DNA of 40,466 bases from Myxococcus stipitatus. Its GTDB lineage: Bacteria > Myxococcota > Myxococcia > Myxococcales > Myxococcaceae. The position numbers were made by a program, and so were the translations under genes. Within the stretch, counting starts at the first letter, position 1, and every line of letters begins with the position of its first letter. Shown piece after piece: positions 14,029 through 23,047 of this stretch. Under the pieces are notes generated by a model. It did no database searches. It was not told the DNA's origin and saw only the letters and a program-made list of their open reading frames with translations. The stretch lies in the NCBI RefSeq assembly GCF_021412625.1, contig NZ_JAKCFI010000024.1, positions 1 through 40,466 of the forward strand, in the 5' to 3' direction.

Positions 14029-16692
14029 TCACTCCGCGCGCTCGACGCGCACGGCCGTGACCTTGTAGCAGGGCGTGTGGGTGATGGGGTCCTGGTGGGG
14101 ACCGATGACCTCGTTGATGAAGATGTCGGCGGTATGGAACGTGGTGAAGAGTTCCCCTGGGCGGAGTGCGTCCGTCTCGCGCACGCGCAGCATCGCCTCG
14201 CCGTGTCGGCTGCGCACGTGTACGCGTGCGCCCTCCTCCAGTCCCAGCCGCCGTGCGTCCTCCATGGCCATGTCCAACCAGTCGCCGGGCTGGAGTGCCG
14301 CGTGGGGCGTGCGCGAGGTCATCGTCCCGGCGTTGAACTGATACAGACGCCGGCCGGTCATCAGAACGAAGGGATATTCCTCCGTGCACACCTCGGGGGA
14401 TGGCGTGTAGTCGATGAGGCGCAGCGGTGCCCGAGGGCCTCGGGCGAACCCGTGTGTGTGCAGCCGCCGGGTGCCGGGATGGGACTCGTCGGGGCAGGGC
14501 CATTGCAAACCGCCGGCTTCCAGTCTCGCGTAGGAGATGCCCGCGCCGGCGGGCCACACCCTCCGCACCTCGTCCCAGACCTCCTGGGGGGAATTGAAGT
14601 CGAAGCCCTCCAGGTGCCCGAGCGCCTTCGCCGCGCGGCGGAGAATCTCCCAGTCCGGCAGGGACTCACCTACCGGCGACAGCGCGCGGCGCACCCGCTG
14701 CACGCGCCGCTCTCCATTCATGAACGTGCCGTCCTTCTCGAACGCGGTACACGCGGGCAGGAAGACGTGGCCGACCGCGCGCGCCGTCTCGTCGAGGAAG
14801 ATGTCCTGCACCACCACCAGCTCCAGCCGCTCCAGGGCCGCTCGGGTGGCTCTGGCCGTGGGGTTGGTGAGCAGCACGTCGTAGCCGAAGGCCCACAGCG
14901 CCTTCAGCTTCCCCTCGCGCGCGGCCTCCATCATCCGCATCAGGTCCAGCCCTGGCGTGGTGGGCAGGCGCGCGCCCCACGCGGCCTCGAAGCGCGCGCG
15001 GTTCATCTCCAACGGAGCGTAGCCGGTGAGATGGCGCGGTTCGCAGCCCATGTGGGCGGAGCCCTGCACGTTGTTCTGTCCGCGCAGTGGGTTGATGCCC
15101 ATCCCCGGCCCGCCGAGGTTGCCCGTCAACAGCGCCAGGTTCACGAGCGCCATCACCGTCTCCGTGCCTCGGACGTGCTCGGTCATGCCCAGTCCGTGTA
15201 CGCTCATGGACGGTCCGTGCATGGCGTAAAGGCGCGCCGCCTGGCGGATGGCCTCCGGGGCCACGCCGCAGAGCGCCGCCGCCCGCTCGGGTGTCCAACT
15301 GGCGATGAAGTCGCGGAAGCCCTCGACGGCGTCCACGCGCTCGCGCAGGAAGTCCTCCGCGCACAGCCCCTCGGCCACCACCACGTGCGCCAGCGCGTTG
15401 AGCAGGGGCACGTCCGTGCCGGCCCGGGGCTGGAGATGGATGTCCGCATGGCGAGCCAGCTCGGTGCGGCGTGAGTCGATGACGATGAGCCTCGCGCCTC
15501 GCAGCGCCGCCTGCTTGATTCTCGCGCCGACGACGGGGTGGCACTCCGTCGCGTTGCTGCCGGCCACGAGCAGGGTGCGCGCGTGCTCCACGTCCTCGAA
15601 GGCGTTGGTGGACGCGCCGGTGCCCAGCATGTCATTCAACGCGGCCGCGCTCGGCGCATGGCAGACGCGCGCGCAGCAGTCCACGTTGTTCGTCCCCAGC
15701 ACCACTCGGGCCAGCTTCTGCGCCAGGTAGTTCTCCTCGTTCGTGGCGCGCGCCGAGCCCAGCATTCCCACCGAGTCCGCGCCGTGCCTCTGGCGCACGC
15801 GCGACAGTCGCTCCGCCAGGAAGCCCAGGGCCTCGTCCCATGTCGCGCGCCGCCAGCCCCCCGGCTCGCGCAGCAGGGGGACCGTGACGCGGTCGGGGGC
15901 CTCGCCGAAACCGAAGGCATAGCGGCCCTTCGAGCACAGGTGGCCCCGATTGGAAGGACCCTCTCGGGAAGGGCGCACGGTGAGGATGCGGCCGCCGCGC
16001 GTCCCCACGTCCATCTCACAGCCCACTCCGCAGTAGGCACACGTCGTCCGGGTCCACGCCTCGGGCCAGCCCTTGTCCAGCAGTGTCCGGTCCTCCAGCG
16101 CGCCGGAGGGGCAACTGTCCACGCACGCGCCACAGGAGACACACGAACTCTCCTTCAACGAGGGGCCATCCGGGAGGATGCGTGTCCGCGCGCCCCGGTT
16201 CCATACCCGCCAGACGAACTGTCCCTGCACCTCGTCGCAGATGCGCACGCAGCGGTAGCAATGAATGCACTGGGACATGTCCACGTGGATGTACGGGTGC
16301 GAGTCGTCGCGGAGCTCCGGCCGGTGCTCGCCGCGCGCCTCTCCCTCCAGACCGTATTCACGCAGCAACTGGTGGAAGGGCTTGCCCGGGTGGCGCGCCA
16401 TCGCTTCGGCGGGGTACTCCGCGGCGAGCAGCCGCAGCAGGACCTTGCGCTGGGCCTCCAACAACGGCGAGCGGGTCCGGACCACCATGCCCTCCGTCAG
16501 GGGCGTGGTGCATGCGGCGACCGGCTGCGCGTGGCCGTCCACTTCCACGACACACGTGCGACAGGCCCCGACCGGCGCCAGCCGCGGGTCGTCGCAGAGC
16601 GCGGGGACGTGGAGCCCCAGCGACGCCAGCCCTTGGAGGATGGTGCCTGGCGCGCATTCGCGCGGCTGGCCGTCGATGGTTACGTGAAGCAT
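14029..16692 (-). CDS. fdhF: NAD-dependent formate dehydrogenase, molybdenum catalytic (alpha) subunit
   Basis: The 887-residue protein oxidises formate to CO2 at a Mo/W-bis-MGD centre. It has an N-terminal 2Fe-2S ferredoxin domain (Cys33, 44, 47, 61) and two 4Fe-4S motifs (CIHCYRCVRIC 142-152; CVSCGACVDSC 184-194). The Mo-domain 4Fe-4S uses Cys218, 221, 225 and 253. RVCHAPS supplies the metal ligand (Cys344), followed by the His typical of formate dehydrogenases. The His-Cys3 cluster usual in NuoG-like N-terminal regions is absent: no Cys lies between 62 and 141. ATG 16692 overlaps the upstream gene by 13 bases. The frame extends further upstream, but that is the partner gene. No maturation genes are in the window. 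Confidence 0.93.
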   Translation of the reverse strand: MLHVTIDGQPRECAPGTILQGLASLGLHVPALCDDPRLAPVGACRTCVVEVDGHAQPVAACTTPLTEGMVVRTRSPLLEAQRKVLLRLLAAEYPAEAMARHPGKPFHQLLREYGLEGEARGEHRPELRDDSHPYIHVDMSQCIHCYRCVRICDEVQGQFVWRVWNRGARTRILPDGPSLKESSCVSCGACVDSCPSGALEDRTLLDKGWPEAWTRTTCAYCGVGCEMDVGTRGGRILTVRPSREGPSNRGHLCSKGRYAFGFGEAPDRVTVPLLREPGGWRRATWDEALGFLAERLSRVRQRHGADSVGMLGSARATNEENYLAQKLARVVLGTNNVDCCARVCHAPSAAALNDMLGTGASTNAFEDVEHARTLLVAGSNATECHPVVGARIKQAALRGARLIVIDSRRTELARHADIHLQPRAGTDVPLLNALAHVVVAEGLCAEDFLRERVDAVEGFRDFIASWTPERAAALCGVAPEAIRQAARLYAMHGPSMSVHGLGMTEHVRGTETVMALVNLALLTGNLGGPGMGINPLRGQNNVQGSAHMGCEPRHLTGYAPLEMNRARFEAAWGARLPTTPGLDLMRMMEAAREGKLKALWAFGYDVLLTNPTARATRAALERLELVVVQDIFLDETARAVGHVFLPACTAFEKDGTFMNGERRVQRVRRALSPVGESLPDWEILRRAAKALGHLEGFDFNSPQEVWDEVRRVWPAGAGISYARLEAGGLQWPCPDESHPGTRRLHTHGFARGPRAPLRLIDYTPSPEVCTEEYPFVLMTGRRLYQFNAGTMTSRTPHAALQPGDWLDMAMEDARRLGLEEGARVHVRSRHGEAMLRVRETDALRPGELFTTFHTADIFINEVIGPHQDPITHTPCYKVTAVRVERAE

Positions 16693-18149
16693 GACTCCAC
16701 CTCCGCGCGGTAGTAGCGCAGGACGCTCGAGGCGAACTCCCCCAGTCCGGTGCCGTGGCCACACAGGCTGGTCAGGCGCAGCGCCTCGACGATGTCCTCC
16801 CAGCCGCCGGTTTCGGCGCGGGGCACGGAGTCCACCTGCAGGACTCGCGCGAACAGCCGCTCCACGTGCCGCGCGCCCAGCCTGCACGGCGTGCACTTGC
16901 CGCACGACTCGTAGGCGCCGAAGGCGAAGACGTGATGCACCAGCGCGGCGATGGAGGTGTTGGCGTCGAAGGCGACCACGCCTCCGTGCCCCACCGAGGC
17001 GCCCACGGCCCTGAGCTCGTCGAAGCCCAGGGGCGTGTCCAGGAGCGAGGGTGGGAGGATGCCCGCGAGAGGCCCTCCAATCAGGACCCCGCGCAACGGC
17101 CCTGTCCGCAGTCCCCCGCCCAACTCCTCCACCACGGTGCGTATGGGGACCCCGAACTCCACTTCATAGAGTCCCGGACGGTGGAAGAGCGAGTTGAGCG
17201 ACAGCACCTTCGTCCCGCGACTGCCGGGGATTCCCAGCGCGGCATGGGCGTTGCCCCCGTGGCGAACAATCCACGGCAGGTTGACCAGGGTCTCCACGTT
17301 TTGCACCAGCGTGGGCTGGCCGAGGAGGCCCGATTGCGCGGGGTAGGGCGGTCGAGCGCGCACGAAGGGGCGACGTCCCTCCAGCGCGTTGAGCAGCGCC
17401 GTCTCCTCGCCACAGAGATAGCTGCCCTGGCCCACTTCCAGATGCACCTCGCACGAGAACCCACTGTCCAGGATCCTCGGGCCCACGAGCCCCGCCCGCC
17501 GGGCCTCGTGCAGGGCCACGTGCAGGACGCAGGCGGCCAGCGGGTACTCCTTGCGCACGTAGACGGTCGCCTGGCGAGCACCGACCGCGTATGCGGCGAG
17601 CAGGAGGCCCTCCAGCACGGCGTGCGGGTCCTCCTCCATGAGGAACCGGTCGATGTAGGCGCCGGAGTCGCCCTCATCCGCGTTGACGACCACGTGCCTC
17701 CGCGTGCCCGGCGCGGTGGCCACGGCGCGCAGTTTGCGGCCCGTGGGGAAGCCCGCGCCCCCGCGGCCGCGCAGGCCGGAGCGCTCGATCTCGGTGATGA
17801 GGTCCTCGGGCCGCGACGACAGTGCCCGTTCCAGCACTTGATAGCCCCCTTGGTGGATGGCCTCGTCAAGGGAGCGCGCCCCACCGTTGGCGAGCCGCTG
17901 GAGCGCGATGGCCGTGGGGGCCAGCACCCGCGCGGCGGGGCGGGACTCCTCGCGGGTGGTGGCGGGAGCTGCATGGCAATTGCCCAGACAGTAGACGCGC
18001 GCTGGCGCGCTAACCGCCTGGCGCCAACGCTCGGGGTGGAGGTGGCGCGCCACGAAGCAGGCTGTGCCGTGGCAGGCCTTGAACCCCAAGGGGCCGGGCC
18101 CGAGGTGGTAGAAGGATGCCCGCTCGGGTGTGCTCTCTCCGTGTTCCAT
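16680..18149 (-). CDS. Formate dehydrogenase diaphorase (beta) subunit, NuoE-NuoF fusion type
   Basis: The 489-residue protein passes electrons from the catalytic subunit to NAD+ through FMN. Residues 1-90 form a thioredoxin-like 2Fe-2S domain (Cys26, 31, 54, 58; C-x4-C and C-x3-C). The NuoF-like part follows with GLRGRGGAGFPTGRK (NADH/FMN), NADEGDSGAYIDR, GSYLCGEETALLNALEG and the 4Fe-4S motif ESCGKCTPCRLG plus a later Cys (TSLCGHG). Domain order equals the FdsG-FdsB pair fused in one chain. ATG 18149 is preceded by AAAGGGG. The frame extends upstream without a better start. It is the first gene of the two-gene operon. Cytoplasmic enzyme. Confidence 0.9.
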   Translation of the reverse strand: MEHGESTPERASFYHLGPGPLGFKACHGTACFVARHLHPERWRQAVSAPARVYCLGNCHAAPATTREESRPAARVLAPTAIALQRLANGGARSLDEAIHQGGYQVLERALSSRPEDLITEIERSGLRGRGGAGFPTGRKLRAVATAPGTRRHVVVNADEGDSGAYIDRFLMEEDPHAVLEGLLLAAYAVGARQATVYVRKEYPLAACVLHVALHEARRAGLVGPRILDSGFSCEVHLEVGQGSYLCGEETALLNALEGRRPFVRARPPYPAQSGLLGQPTLVQNVETLVNLPWIVRHGGNAHAALGIPGSRGTKVLSLNSLFHRPGLYEVEFGVPIRTVVEELGGGLRTGPLRGVLIGGPLAGILPPSLLDTPLGFDELRAVGASVGHGGVVAFDANTSIAALVHHVFAFGAYESCGKCTPCRLGARHVERLFARVLQVDSVPRAETGGWEDIVEALRLTSLCGHGTGLGEFASSVLRYYRAEVESCFT

Positions 18150-18563
18150 GGGCGCCCCTTTCCCGTCACGGCGTTCTCTGACCGCCTTCCCAGTGATGGA
18201 GTGTAGGAAGGGGAGAGCGGCGTGGCAGTCGGGAGGCCCGCGAGGGCTCACGTGTGGTCAACCCGAGCCCTCCCGGCATTGAGCGGTGGACACGGACCGG
18301 GACCGTGGGGGCCGTGGCCGGGGGGCGAGGGTCTGCATCCCCACATGGCGAGGGGCAGAGGGGCAACGGTGGGTGGCCTCGAACGGGCGCATGCGGTCCG
18401 TTCAGGGCCTTCCCTCCCCGCGGTGGAGCGCGGGCGGGCCTGGTAGCAGGCCGCGAGTCGCTGGGCGACACCCGTGGATAGGCGACAGGCTTCGAGCGGA
18501 CACCTCCCCTCTGTGCGGGCGGGCCACGCGAGCGGATCGAGCCCTCGGGGTGGGTCGACAGCG
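18150..18563. other. Intergenic region upstream of the formate dehydrogenase operon
   Basis: About 410 bases, GC-rich, without a recognisable gene. It should contain the promoter of the minus-strand formate dehydrogenase operon and the 3' end of the Met/Gly-rich protein transcript. No clear regulatory site was found. Confidence 0.4.
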
Positions 18564-18968
18564 TCAGTCCTGCTGGTGCCCAGCGGGCGTCTGGCCCTGC
18601 TGCTGGGCGCTGCTTCCGCTCATGCAGCTTTGCATCCCCTGCGCCATACGCTGAACCTCCTCGACCTTGCTGGGGTCCTTCGCGTCGAGCCGAAGGATGG
18701 CGCCCTTGGAGGTCTGCTCCACCTTCACATCCGCCAATCCGCGCATGGGGCAGCTCATTCCCGCGCCGCCCATTCCCTGTCCCATCATGCCGCCTCCGCC
18801 CATCATGCCGCCTCCGCCCATGCAGCAAGTCGAGCCTTCCTGCTGCCGCGTGGATGCGTCTGTCTGGCGCTCCGTGGTCTGTGTCTGGGACGTACCCTGG
18901 GCACTGGCGAGCGGGCCGAGGATAGACAGTCCCGCTGCGACGACGAGTCCATACCCGAGCTTCTTCAT
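18564..18968 (-). CDS. Small exported Met/Gly/Cys-rich protein, possible metal binder
   Basis: The 134-residue protein has a signal peptide (MKKLGYGLVVAAGLSILGPL, cleavage near ASAQG). A Gln/Thr-rich segment follows, then a striking run CCMGGGGMMGGGGMMGQGMG ending in GMSCPMRG. The tail has LDAKDPSKVEEVQRMAQGMQ and SCMSG. Clustered Met and Cys suggest binding of a soft metal such as copper, but no standard copper-protein domain is visible, so this is inference. ATG 18968 follows a strong GAGGAG. Monocistronic. The repeated GGGMM units come from a tandem 18-base-like repeat in the DNA at about 18780-18825. Confidence 0.75.
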   Translation of the reverse strand: MKKLGYGLVVAAGLSILGPLASAQGTSQTQTTERQTDASTRQQEGSTCCMGGGGMMGGGGMMGQGMGGAGMSCPMRGLADVKVEQTSKGAILRLDAKDPSKVEEVQRMAQGMQSCMSGSSAQQQGQTPAGHQQD

Positions 18969-19329
18969 GACGGTTCTCCTCGATGGTGGCTTCCCTCAGA
19001 CGAGAAGATGAGGCCGTGGTCGGGAAACGGCCTGCTGCCCGAACCGTCATGCCGAGCGGGCGAGCAGGGAGTGGACCTTCGGCTCGCTGGCGGCCCGCCG
19101 CCCGAGGGGCGCCGAGGCCTCTCTGGGGAATAGCCCCCTGCGGGGCGAGGATGAAGGACAGGTGGGCGGGGGGCTCGTGGGAGGGACAGGACTCGGCGCG
19201 CCATCGCGGGTCCCGAGGAGATGCCGCGGTCGTATCGAGCGAGTGACGATGGCCCGACGACGGGGCGGGCGACGCGCCCAGGATGGCGAGCCCTGGCTGT
19301 CCTGACGCCACGGCTGCCTCTGGATGAGG
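18969..19329. other. Intergenic region, nothing recognised
   Basis: About 360 bases of GC-rich sequence. I see the promoter side of the small exported protein on the left and a DUF6223 remnant on the right, with no supported gene between. Confidence 0.4.
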
Positions 19330-19440
19330 TTGCCCGGTCCGTCGGTCAAGCGGTGTGGCGGGAGCGGGCCGGGGCCCTCCCTCCGATGTCCACGTCGCTC
19401 AGCCCCACCGGGGCGGCCACGAGGGCCTCGAATCGCCCGA
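19330..19440 (-). pseudogene. Remnant of a DUF6223-type gene, internally deleted
   Basis: Aligns at DNA level with the intact DUF6223 gene at 37321-37731. The block from GGAGCGGGCC through CCCTCCCTCCGATG to GAGGGC(C/T)TCGAATCGCCCG is nearly the same in both, and the minus frame reads RFEALVAAPVGL then IGGRAPARS. Immediately after the N-terminal repeat it continues into sequence matching the C-terminus of the intact gene (RSR.T before the stop). The middle of the gene is therefore missing. The start region is also lost. No product expected. Confidence 0.6.
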
Positions 19441-19546
19441 AGCGAGCGAACGGCTCGGCATGGTCGTCGTCAGGGACCCGCGGAACTCCGACGGGGCGTG
19501 CTGGAATAGGCCCACCGGTACAGCGCGCACAAGCTGTCGGGGCGCC

Positions 19547-19589
19547 ACCCTCTGCTCTCGCCGAGTCATTCCCGGCGAGAGCAGAGGGT
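19547..19589 (-). terminator. Perfect 17-bp inverted repeat, likely terminator of the DUF1592-DUF1552 operon
   Basis: Arms ACCCTCTGCTCTCGCCG (19547-19563) and CGGCGAGAGCAGAGGGT (19573-19589) are perfect complements around a 9-base loop. It lies about 70 bases downstream of the DUF1552 stop codon. There is no T-tract on either side, so it could alternatively be a mobile or protein-binding palindrome. Confidence 0.6.
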
Positions 19590-19657
19590 ATCCAGCTCGG
19601 GGGCTCGTGGGGGACCGACCGGGGCTCGACAGTCCGGTGCGGTCCATCCCGGTTCTG

Positions 19658-21265
19658 TCAGGCCGAGAGGAACGGCAGCATCTCTCCGGTCTTCTGCCAC
19701 ATCGACGCCGGATAGGCCTGCGCCGAGGTGAAGCCCTTGTTCGTGAAGAAGTATTCGTAGGTCGACTGGTATGACGCCTTCCAGCCGTAGCCGGGGTGGT
19801 CGGTTTCGCTCCACTCCGATTTCGGAATACCCATCGCCTGGAGCGCGGTGCCGAGCCACTGGTTGTGGAGGAGGCCCGACCACAGGAAGTTGCCCTCGCT
19901 GCCCGTGCTCGAGTCGCCGCTCACCTTGCGCGTGATGTTCCGGTAGTCGCAGTAGTTGCCCGTCTTGAGGGCGCCCCCCGCGCTCCCGGCGGTCACGACC
20001 GGGACGGAGAAGGAGAAGTGGGGCGTATTGCCATTCTCCTGTCCCCACGCGAGCAGCGAGTCATCCAGCAGGGTCCCCCCCACGCCGTTCGAGAACCGCT
20101 CGAAGCGGGAGACGAGGTCGAGGAACACTTGCGAGAAGAAGACCTGGTTGAACTGGACCACCAGGTCCTGGTTCGCCCCGGCCACCGTGGAGGGATGAAC
20201 GACGTTGTTGTGCCAGTCCTCTCCCTGGGGCGCGCGAGTGGTGAACGTCAGGTTCTGGTTGTTCTCGTCGATGCTGATGGTGGCGATACGGCAGACGCCG
20301 CAGTTCATCGCCACGGCGAGCACCTCGTTGATGAGCCGGAAGTACTCGACGTTCTTCGCGGGGTCTCCCGCGAAGGAGCCGGAGTTGCGCAGCGACAGGT
20401 TGTCGGTGGTGGGACGGGCCGGCACCTGGCAGCCGGTGGTGGTGGTCTCCAGCCGGCGCTGCAGCTCCGCGACCGCGTCGATGTGCTGGTCCAGCCGCAT
20501 CCTGTCCTCGGACGAGAGCCGACCGTTGCCGTTGCGCAGCCGCCGGTAGCTTTCGAGGACCTTGTCCACCACGGGAGTCCGGGCGGTGCCGGGGCTGCTG
20601 GTGCCCGCCAGCAAGGTGTCGAAGAGCGAGAGCGAGCTCTCGGTGCCGCTGATGGAGCTCGAAGCGACCCCGGAGGAGCGAACCCCGGGGGTGCTGTACC
20701 CCCAGCTGCCGCTCGAGGTTCCCGAGCCGGCGATGGCGACGCTTCGCTTCCGGACGGAGGCGACGCTCGGGTAGAAGGCCGGTGAGTAGGCCATCACCTG
20801 GTCGATGGTCGCCCGAGGGGAGCCGGGCCGCTGCTTGTCGAAGTCGTAGTAGCCCAGCGGGGCGCCGAAGTTGTGGCCCATGTACAGGGGGTAGTCGAGC
20901 CCCCGCAGGATGTTCATCTTCGAGACGAGCGTGGGCGTGAGCACGGACGACTTCGCGGTCAGCACCCGGCTGATGACCGCATCACCGCTCGCGTCGGGCG
21001 TCGCGACCAGGTCTCCCCGCCGGACGTCATGGTCCGCGTAGAACAGGGTCTGCGTCAGCGCCGAGTCCCCCGGCCACATGTTCGCGCCGAAGATGGCGCC
21101 GTGTGGGGTCCTGAAATGCACGAAGCACTTCGAGCGCTGGGCGGCCTGGGCTTTCGCTTCGCGAGGACTCAAGAGGGATGGGAGCAGCGGCAACGCCAGC
21201 ACGGCTCCGCCCGCGCCGCGCAGGAACATGCGGCGGTCCCATCGGAAGACAGGTGTATTGCTCAC
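19658..21265 (-). CDS. DUF1552 family secreted protein
   Basis: The 535-residue protein has a Tat-type leader (RRMFLRGAGGAVLALPLLPS) and family features of DUF1552: KCFVHFRTPHGAIFGANMWP near the start, SSVLTPTLVSKMNILRGLDY, MGHNFG, and LLAWGQENGNTPHFSF toward the end. The start is GTG 21265, overlapping the stop of the upstream DUF1592 gene (GTGA), so translation is coupled. DUF1552 genes commonly pair with DUF1592-type genes in Planctomycetes and Myxococcota. The biochemical role is unknown. The twin-arginine signal implies export of a folded protein. A 17-bp hairpin follows downstream. Confidence 0.93.
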   Translation of the reverse strand: MSNTPVFRWDRRMFLRGAGGAVLALPLLPSLLSPREAKAQAAQRSKCFVHFRTPHGAIFGANMWPGDSALTQTLFYADHDVRRGDLVATPDASGDAVISRVLTAKSSVLTPTLVSKMNILRGLDYPLYMGHNFGAPLGYYDFDKQRPGSPRATIDQVMAYSPAFYPSVASVRKRSVAIAGSGTSSGSWGYSTPGVRSSGVASSSISGTESSLSLFDTLLAGTSSPGTARTPVVDKVLESYRRLRNGNGRLSSEDRMRLDQHIDAVAELQRRLETTTTGCQVPARPTTDNLSLRNSGSFAGDPAKNVEYFRLINEVLAVAMNCGVCRIATISIDENNQNLTFTTRAPQGEDWHNNVVHPSTVAGANQDLVVQFNQVFFSQVFLDLVSRFERFSNGVGGTLLDDSLLAWGQENGNTPHFSFSVPVVTAGSAGGALKTGNYCDYRNITRKVSGDSSTGSEGNFLWSGLLHNQWLGTALQAMGIPKSEWSETDHPGYGWKASYQSTYEYFFTNKGFTSAQAYPASMWQKTGEMLPFLSA

Positions 21266-23040
21266 TGGAAGCTCCTCTGCTTGAACGTGGGATGCTGGGC
21301 GACGGTCTTCAGCAGGTCGGCCATGGGGGCGCCGCTGCGCGCGACCGCCTCCAGCTCCGAGAGCAGACAGCCATCGCGGGACGTGGACTCCACGCGAGCG
21401 TGCGCGAAGCGGAAGTAGTGCTGCGCGACGCAGGACTGGAAGAGCTGGCTGTCATCAATCATCCGCGAGAGCTCCGCGGCGTTGGAGATGACGCGTTGCT
21501 CGGAGTCGTAGAGCCACACGTCCGCCGAGGTGTCCACGGAAGGCGTAGCGGTCTGGCGGCCCTGTTTGTCATACAGCCGTTCGACGTCGCGCTCCCGTCC
21601 GAGCGCATCGAACCCCTCCAGCACGAAGCCGGGTGGATTGATGGTGTTGTTGTGGCATCCGCCGCAGCTGCCTCCGGAGGTGAGCTGGGACACCACCTGC
21701 CGCGTCGTCATGTTCTCCGTCGGCGCGGGAGGCCTGTCGCTGGCATTGGGAGGCGGGGCCCCGACCTGCTGGCAGAGCAGGGCGTTGCGCACCAGGTAGC
21801 CCTTGTGGATGGGGCGCGTCGACGCGGTCCCCGTGGCCAGCAACGCCGGGCGGGTCAGCAGGCCGCTGCGGTTCTGGGACGGGATGAGTGGCGCCGGACC
21901 CGTGCCATCCCAGACGGGGACGCCGTAGATGGCGGCCAGGAAGGGGTCCGCCGTGTAGGACCTCCGGTCATGAAGGAAGTCGCTCACCGAGCCACCGGAC
22001 ACGAGGGTGTTCCAGGCGGAGAGCTGGACGTCCTCGAACATCGCGGTGCGCGCGGCGTCCGTGGGCATCTCCGCTCCGACGAAGGCCTGGTAGACCGGGT
22101 CGTTCCGGAGCGCCACGAGCGACGGCAGCTCCTCGAGCCGCAGCCACTCGCTGATGAACTCGTCCAACGAGCTTCGCAGCTGGGGGCTCTTCATCATCCG
22201 GTCGAGCTGGGCGTTGAAGCCGCTCTCGGTCAGGAGCGAGCCATCGACCGCGGAGGCCCAGAGCGCGTCGTCCGGAGGTGCCTGCCAGAACTGGTAGGAC
22301 AGCTTCGCGGCCAGTTCGAACGCGGAGAGGGGGCTCACCGGCTGGCCGGCGGTGGTGCCATGCTCGACCCGGTAGAGGAACCAGGGCGAGTTCAGGAGGG
22401 TGGTGATGACGTCCGCCACCGCCGCCCGGTCCACCGGAGTGGTCCCGGCGACGTCGGCGAAGGCGGTGACCTCCGCTGGCGGCAGTGGGTAGCGCAGGAC
22501 GCGGGAGCCCCATCCCCGGATGAAGGTCTCCAGGCAGGCCCGGTCGTTGGTTGTCTGACTGTCGCTCGCGCAGCTTCCCAGGAGCGCGTTGCGGCGCGCG
22601 TCGGTGCTGGTGAGCTCCTGGGCCACCGCCTTGCCCAGGTCATACATGACGTCGACCTGGGTCTGCTGGATGGATTGGTCCAGCCGACTGAAGCCGCCCT
22701 TCAAGTCACCGGGCGCGGGCGTGCGCCGGTCAACGGGGTACTGGGCGAGGGTGGGGGTGAGCTTCGCCCAGAGGGCGTCGGCCTCGTTCGGCAGCGCGCG
22801 GGCGATGGCGAAGCGAAGCGAGTTCATCAGCTGCGTCCGGGACAACCGGGGGAACGGAAGGTCCGCGGGGACGGCGTTCGCGTCGCAGGAGAACCTGGCT
22901 GGCGCGGGCTTGACGGAGTCGGACGTGGACGGTGGATCCGGTTCGTCTCCACCGGGGTGATGGTTGTACTCGGCGGAGCCATCACAAGCGACCACGCCAG
23001 CGCAAAGAAGCAGGATGCTCACGGAGCGAGGGAGCGTCAT
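21262..23040 (-). CDS. DUF1592/DUF1588/DUF1585 family lipoprotein with CxxCH motif
   Basis: The 592-residue protein has a lipoprotein signal (SILLLCAGVVAC, Cys19). A DUF1595-like segment (FIRGWGSRVLRYPLPPAEV, 173-191) comes first. DUF1592 follows (SPWFLYRVEHG, FELAAKLSYQFWQAPPDDAL, 218-300), then DUF1588 (RSGLLTRPALLATGT to NPPGFVLEGFDALGRERD, 391-485) and a DUF1585-like C-terminus. CGGCH (459-463) is a c-type haem-like motif, usual in DUF1588. The ATG at 23040 lies directly after a putative ECF promoter, so the mRNA may be almost leaderless; the longer frame upstream has no support. Function unknown; surface or periplasmic location and partnership with DUF1552 are expected. Confidence 0.92.
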   Translation of the reverse strand: MTLPRSVSILLLCAGVVACDGSAEYNHHPGGDEPDPPSTSDSVKPAPARFSCDANAVPADLPFPRLSRTQLMNSLRFAIARALPNEADALWAKLTPTLAQYPVDRRTPAPGDLKGGFSRLDQSIQQTQVDVMYDLGKAVAQELTSTDARRNALLGSCASDSQTTNDRACLETFIRGWGSRVLRYPLPPAEVTAFADVAGTTPVDRAAVADVITTLLNSPWFLYRVEHGTTAGQPVSPLSAFELAAKLSYQFWQAPPDDALWASAVDGSLLTESGFNAQLDRMMKSPQLRSSLDEFISEWLRLEELPSLVALRNDPVYQAFVGAEMPTDAARTAMFEDVQLSAWNTLVSGGSVSDFLHDRRSYTADPFLAAIYGVPVWDGTGPAPLIPSQNRSGLLTRPALLATGTASTRPIHKGYLVRNALLCQQVGAPPPNASDRPPAPTENMTTRQVVSQLTSGGSCGGCHNNTINPPGFVLEGFDALGRERDVERLYDKQGRQTATPSVDTSADVWLYDSEQRVISNAAELSRMIDDSQLFQSCVAQHYFRFAHARVESTSRDGCLLSELEAVARSGAPMADLLKTVAQHPTFKQRSFQ

Positions 23041-23047
23041 GTCCCTG

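Noticed and set aside
16693..16905. An N-terminal extension of the formate dehydrogenase catalytic subunit
   Set aside because: The extension lies within the diaphorase gene in another frame and has no family similarity; the 2Fe-2S domain starts at Met of MLHVTIDG.
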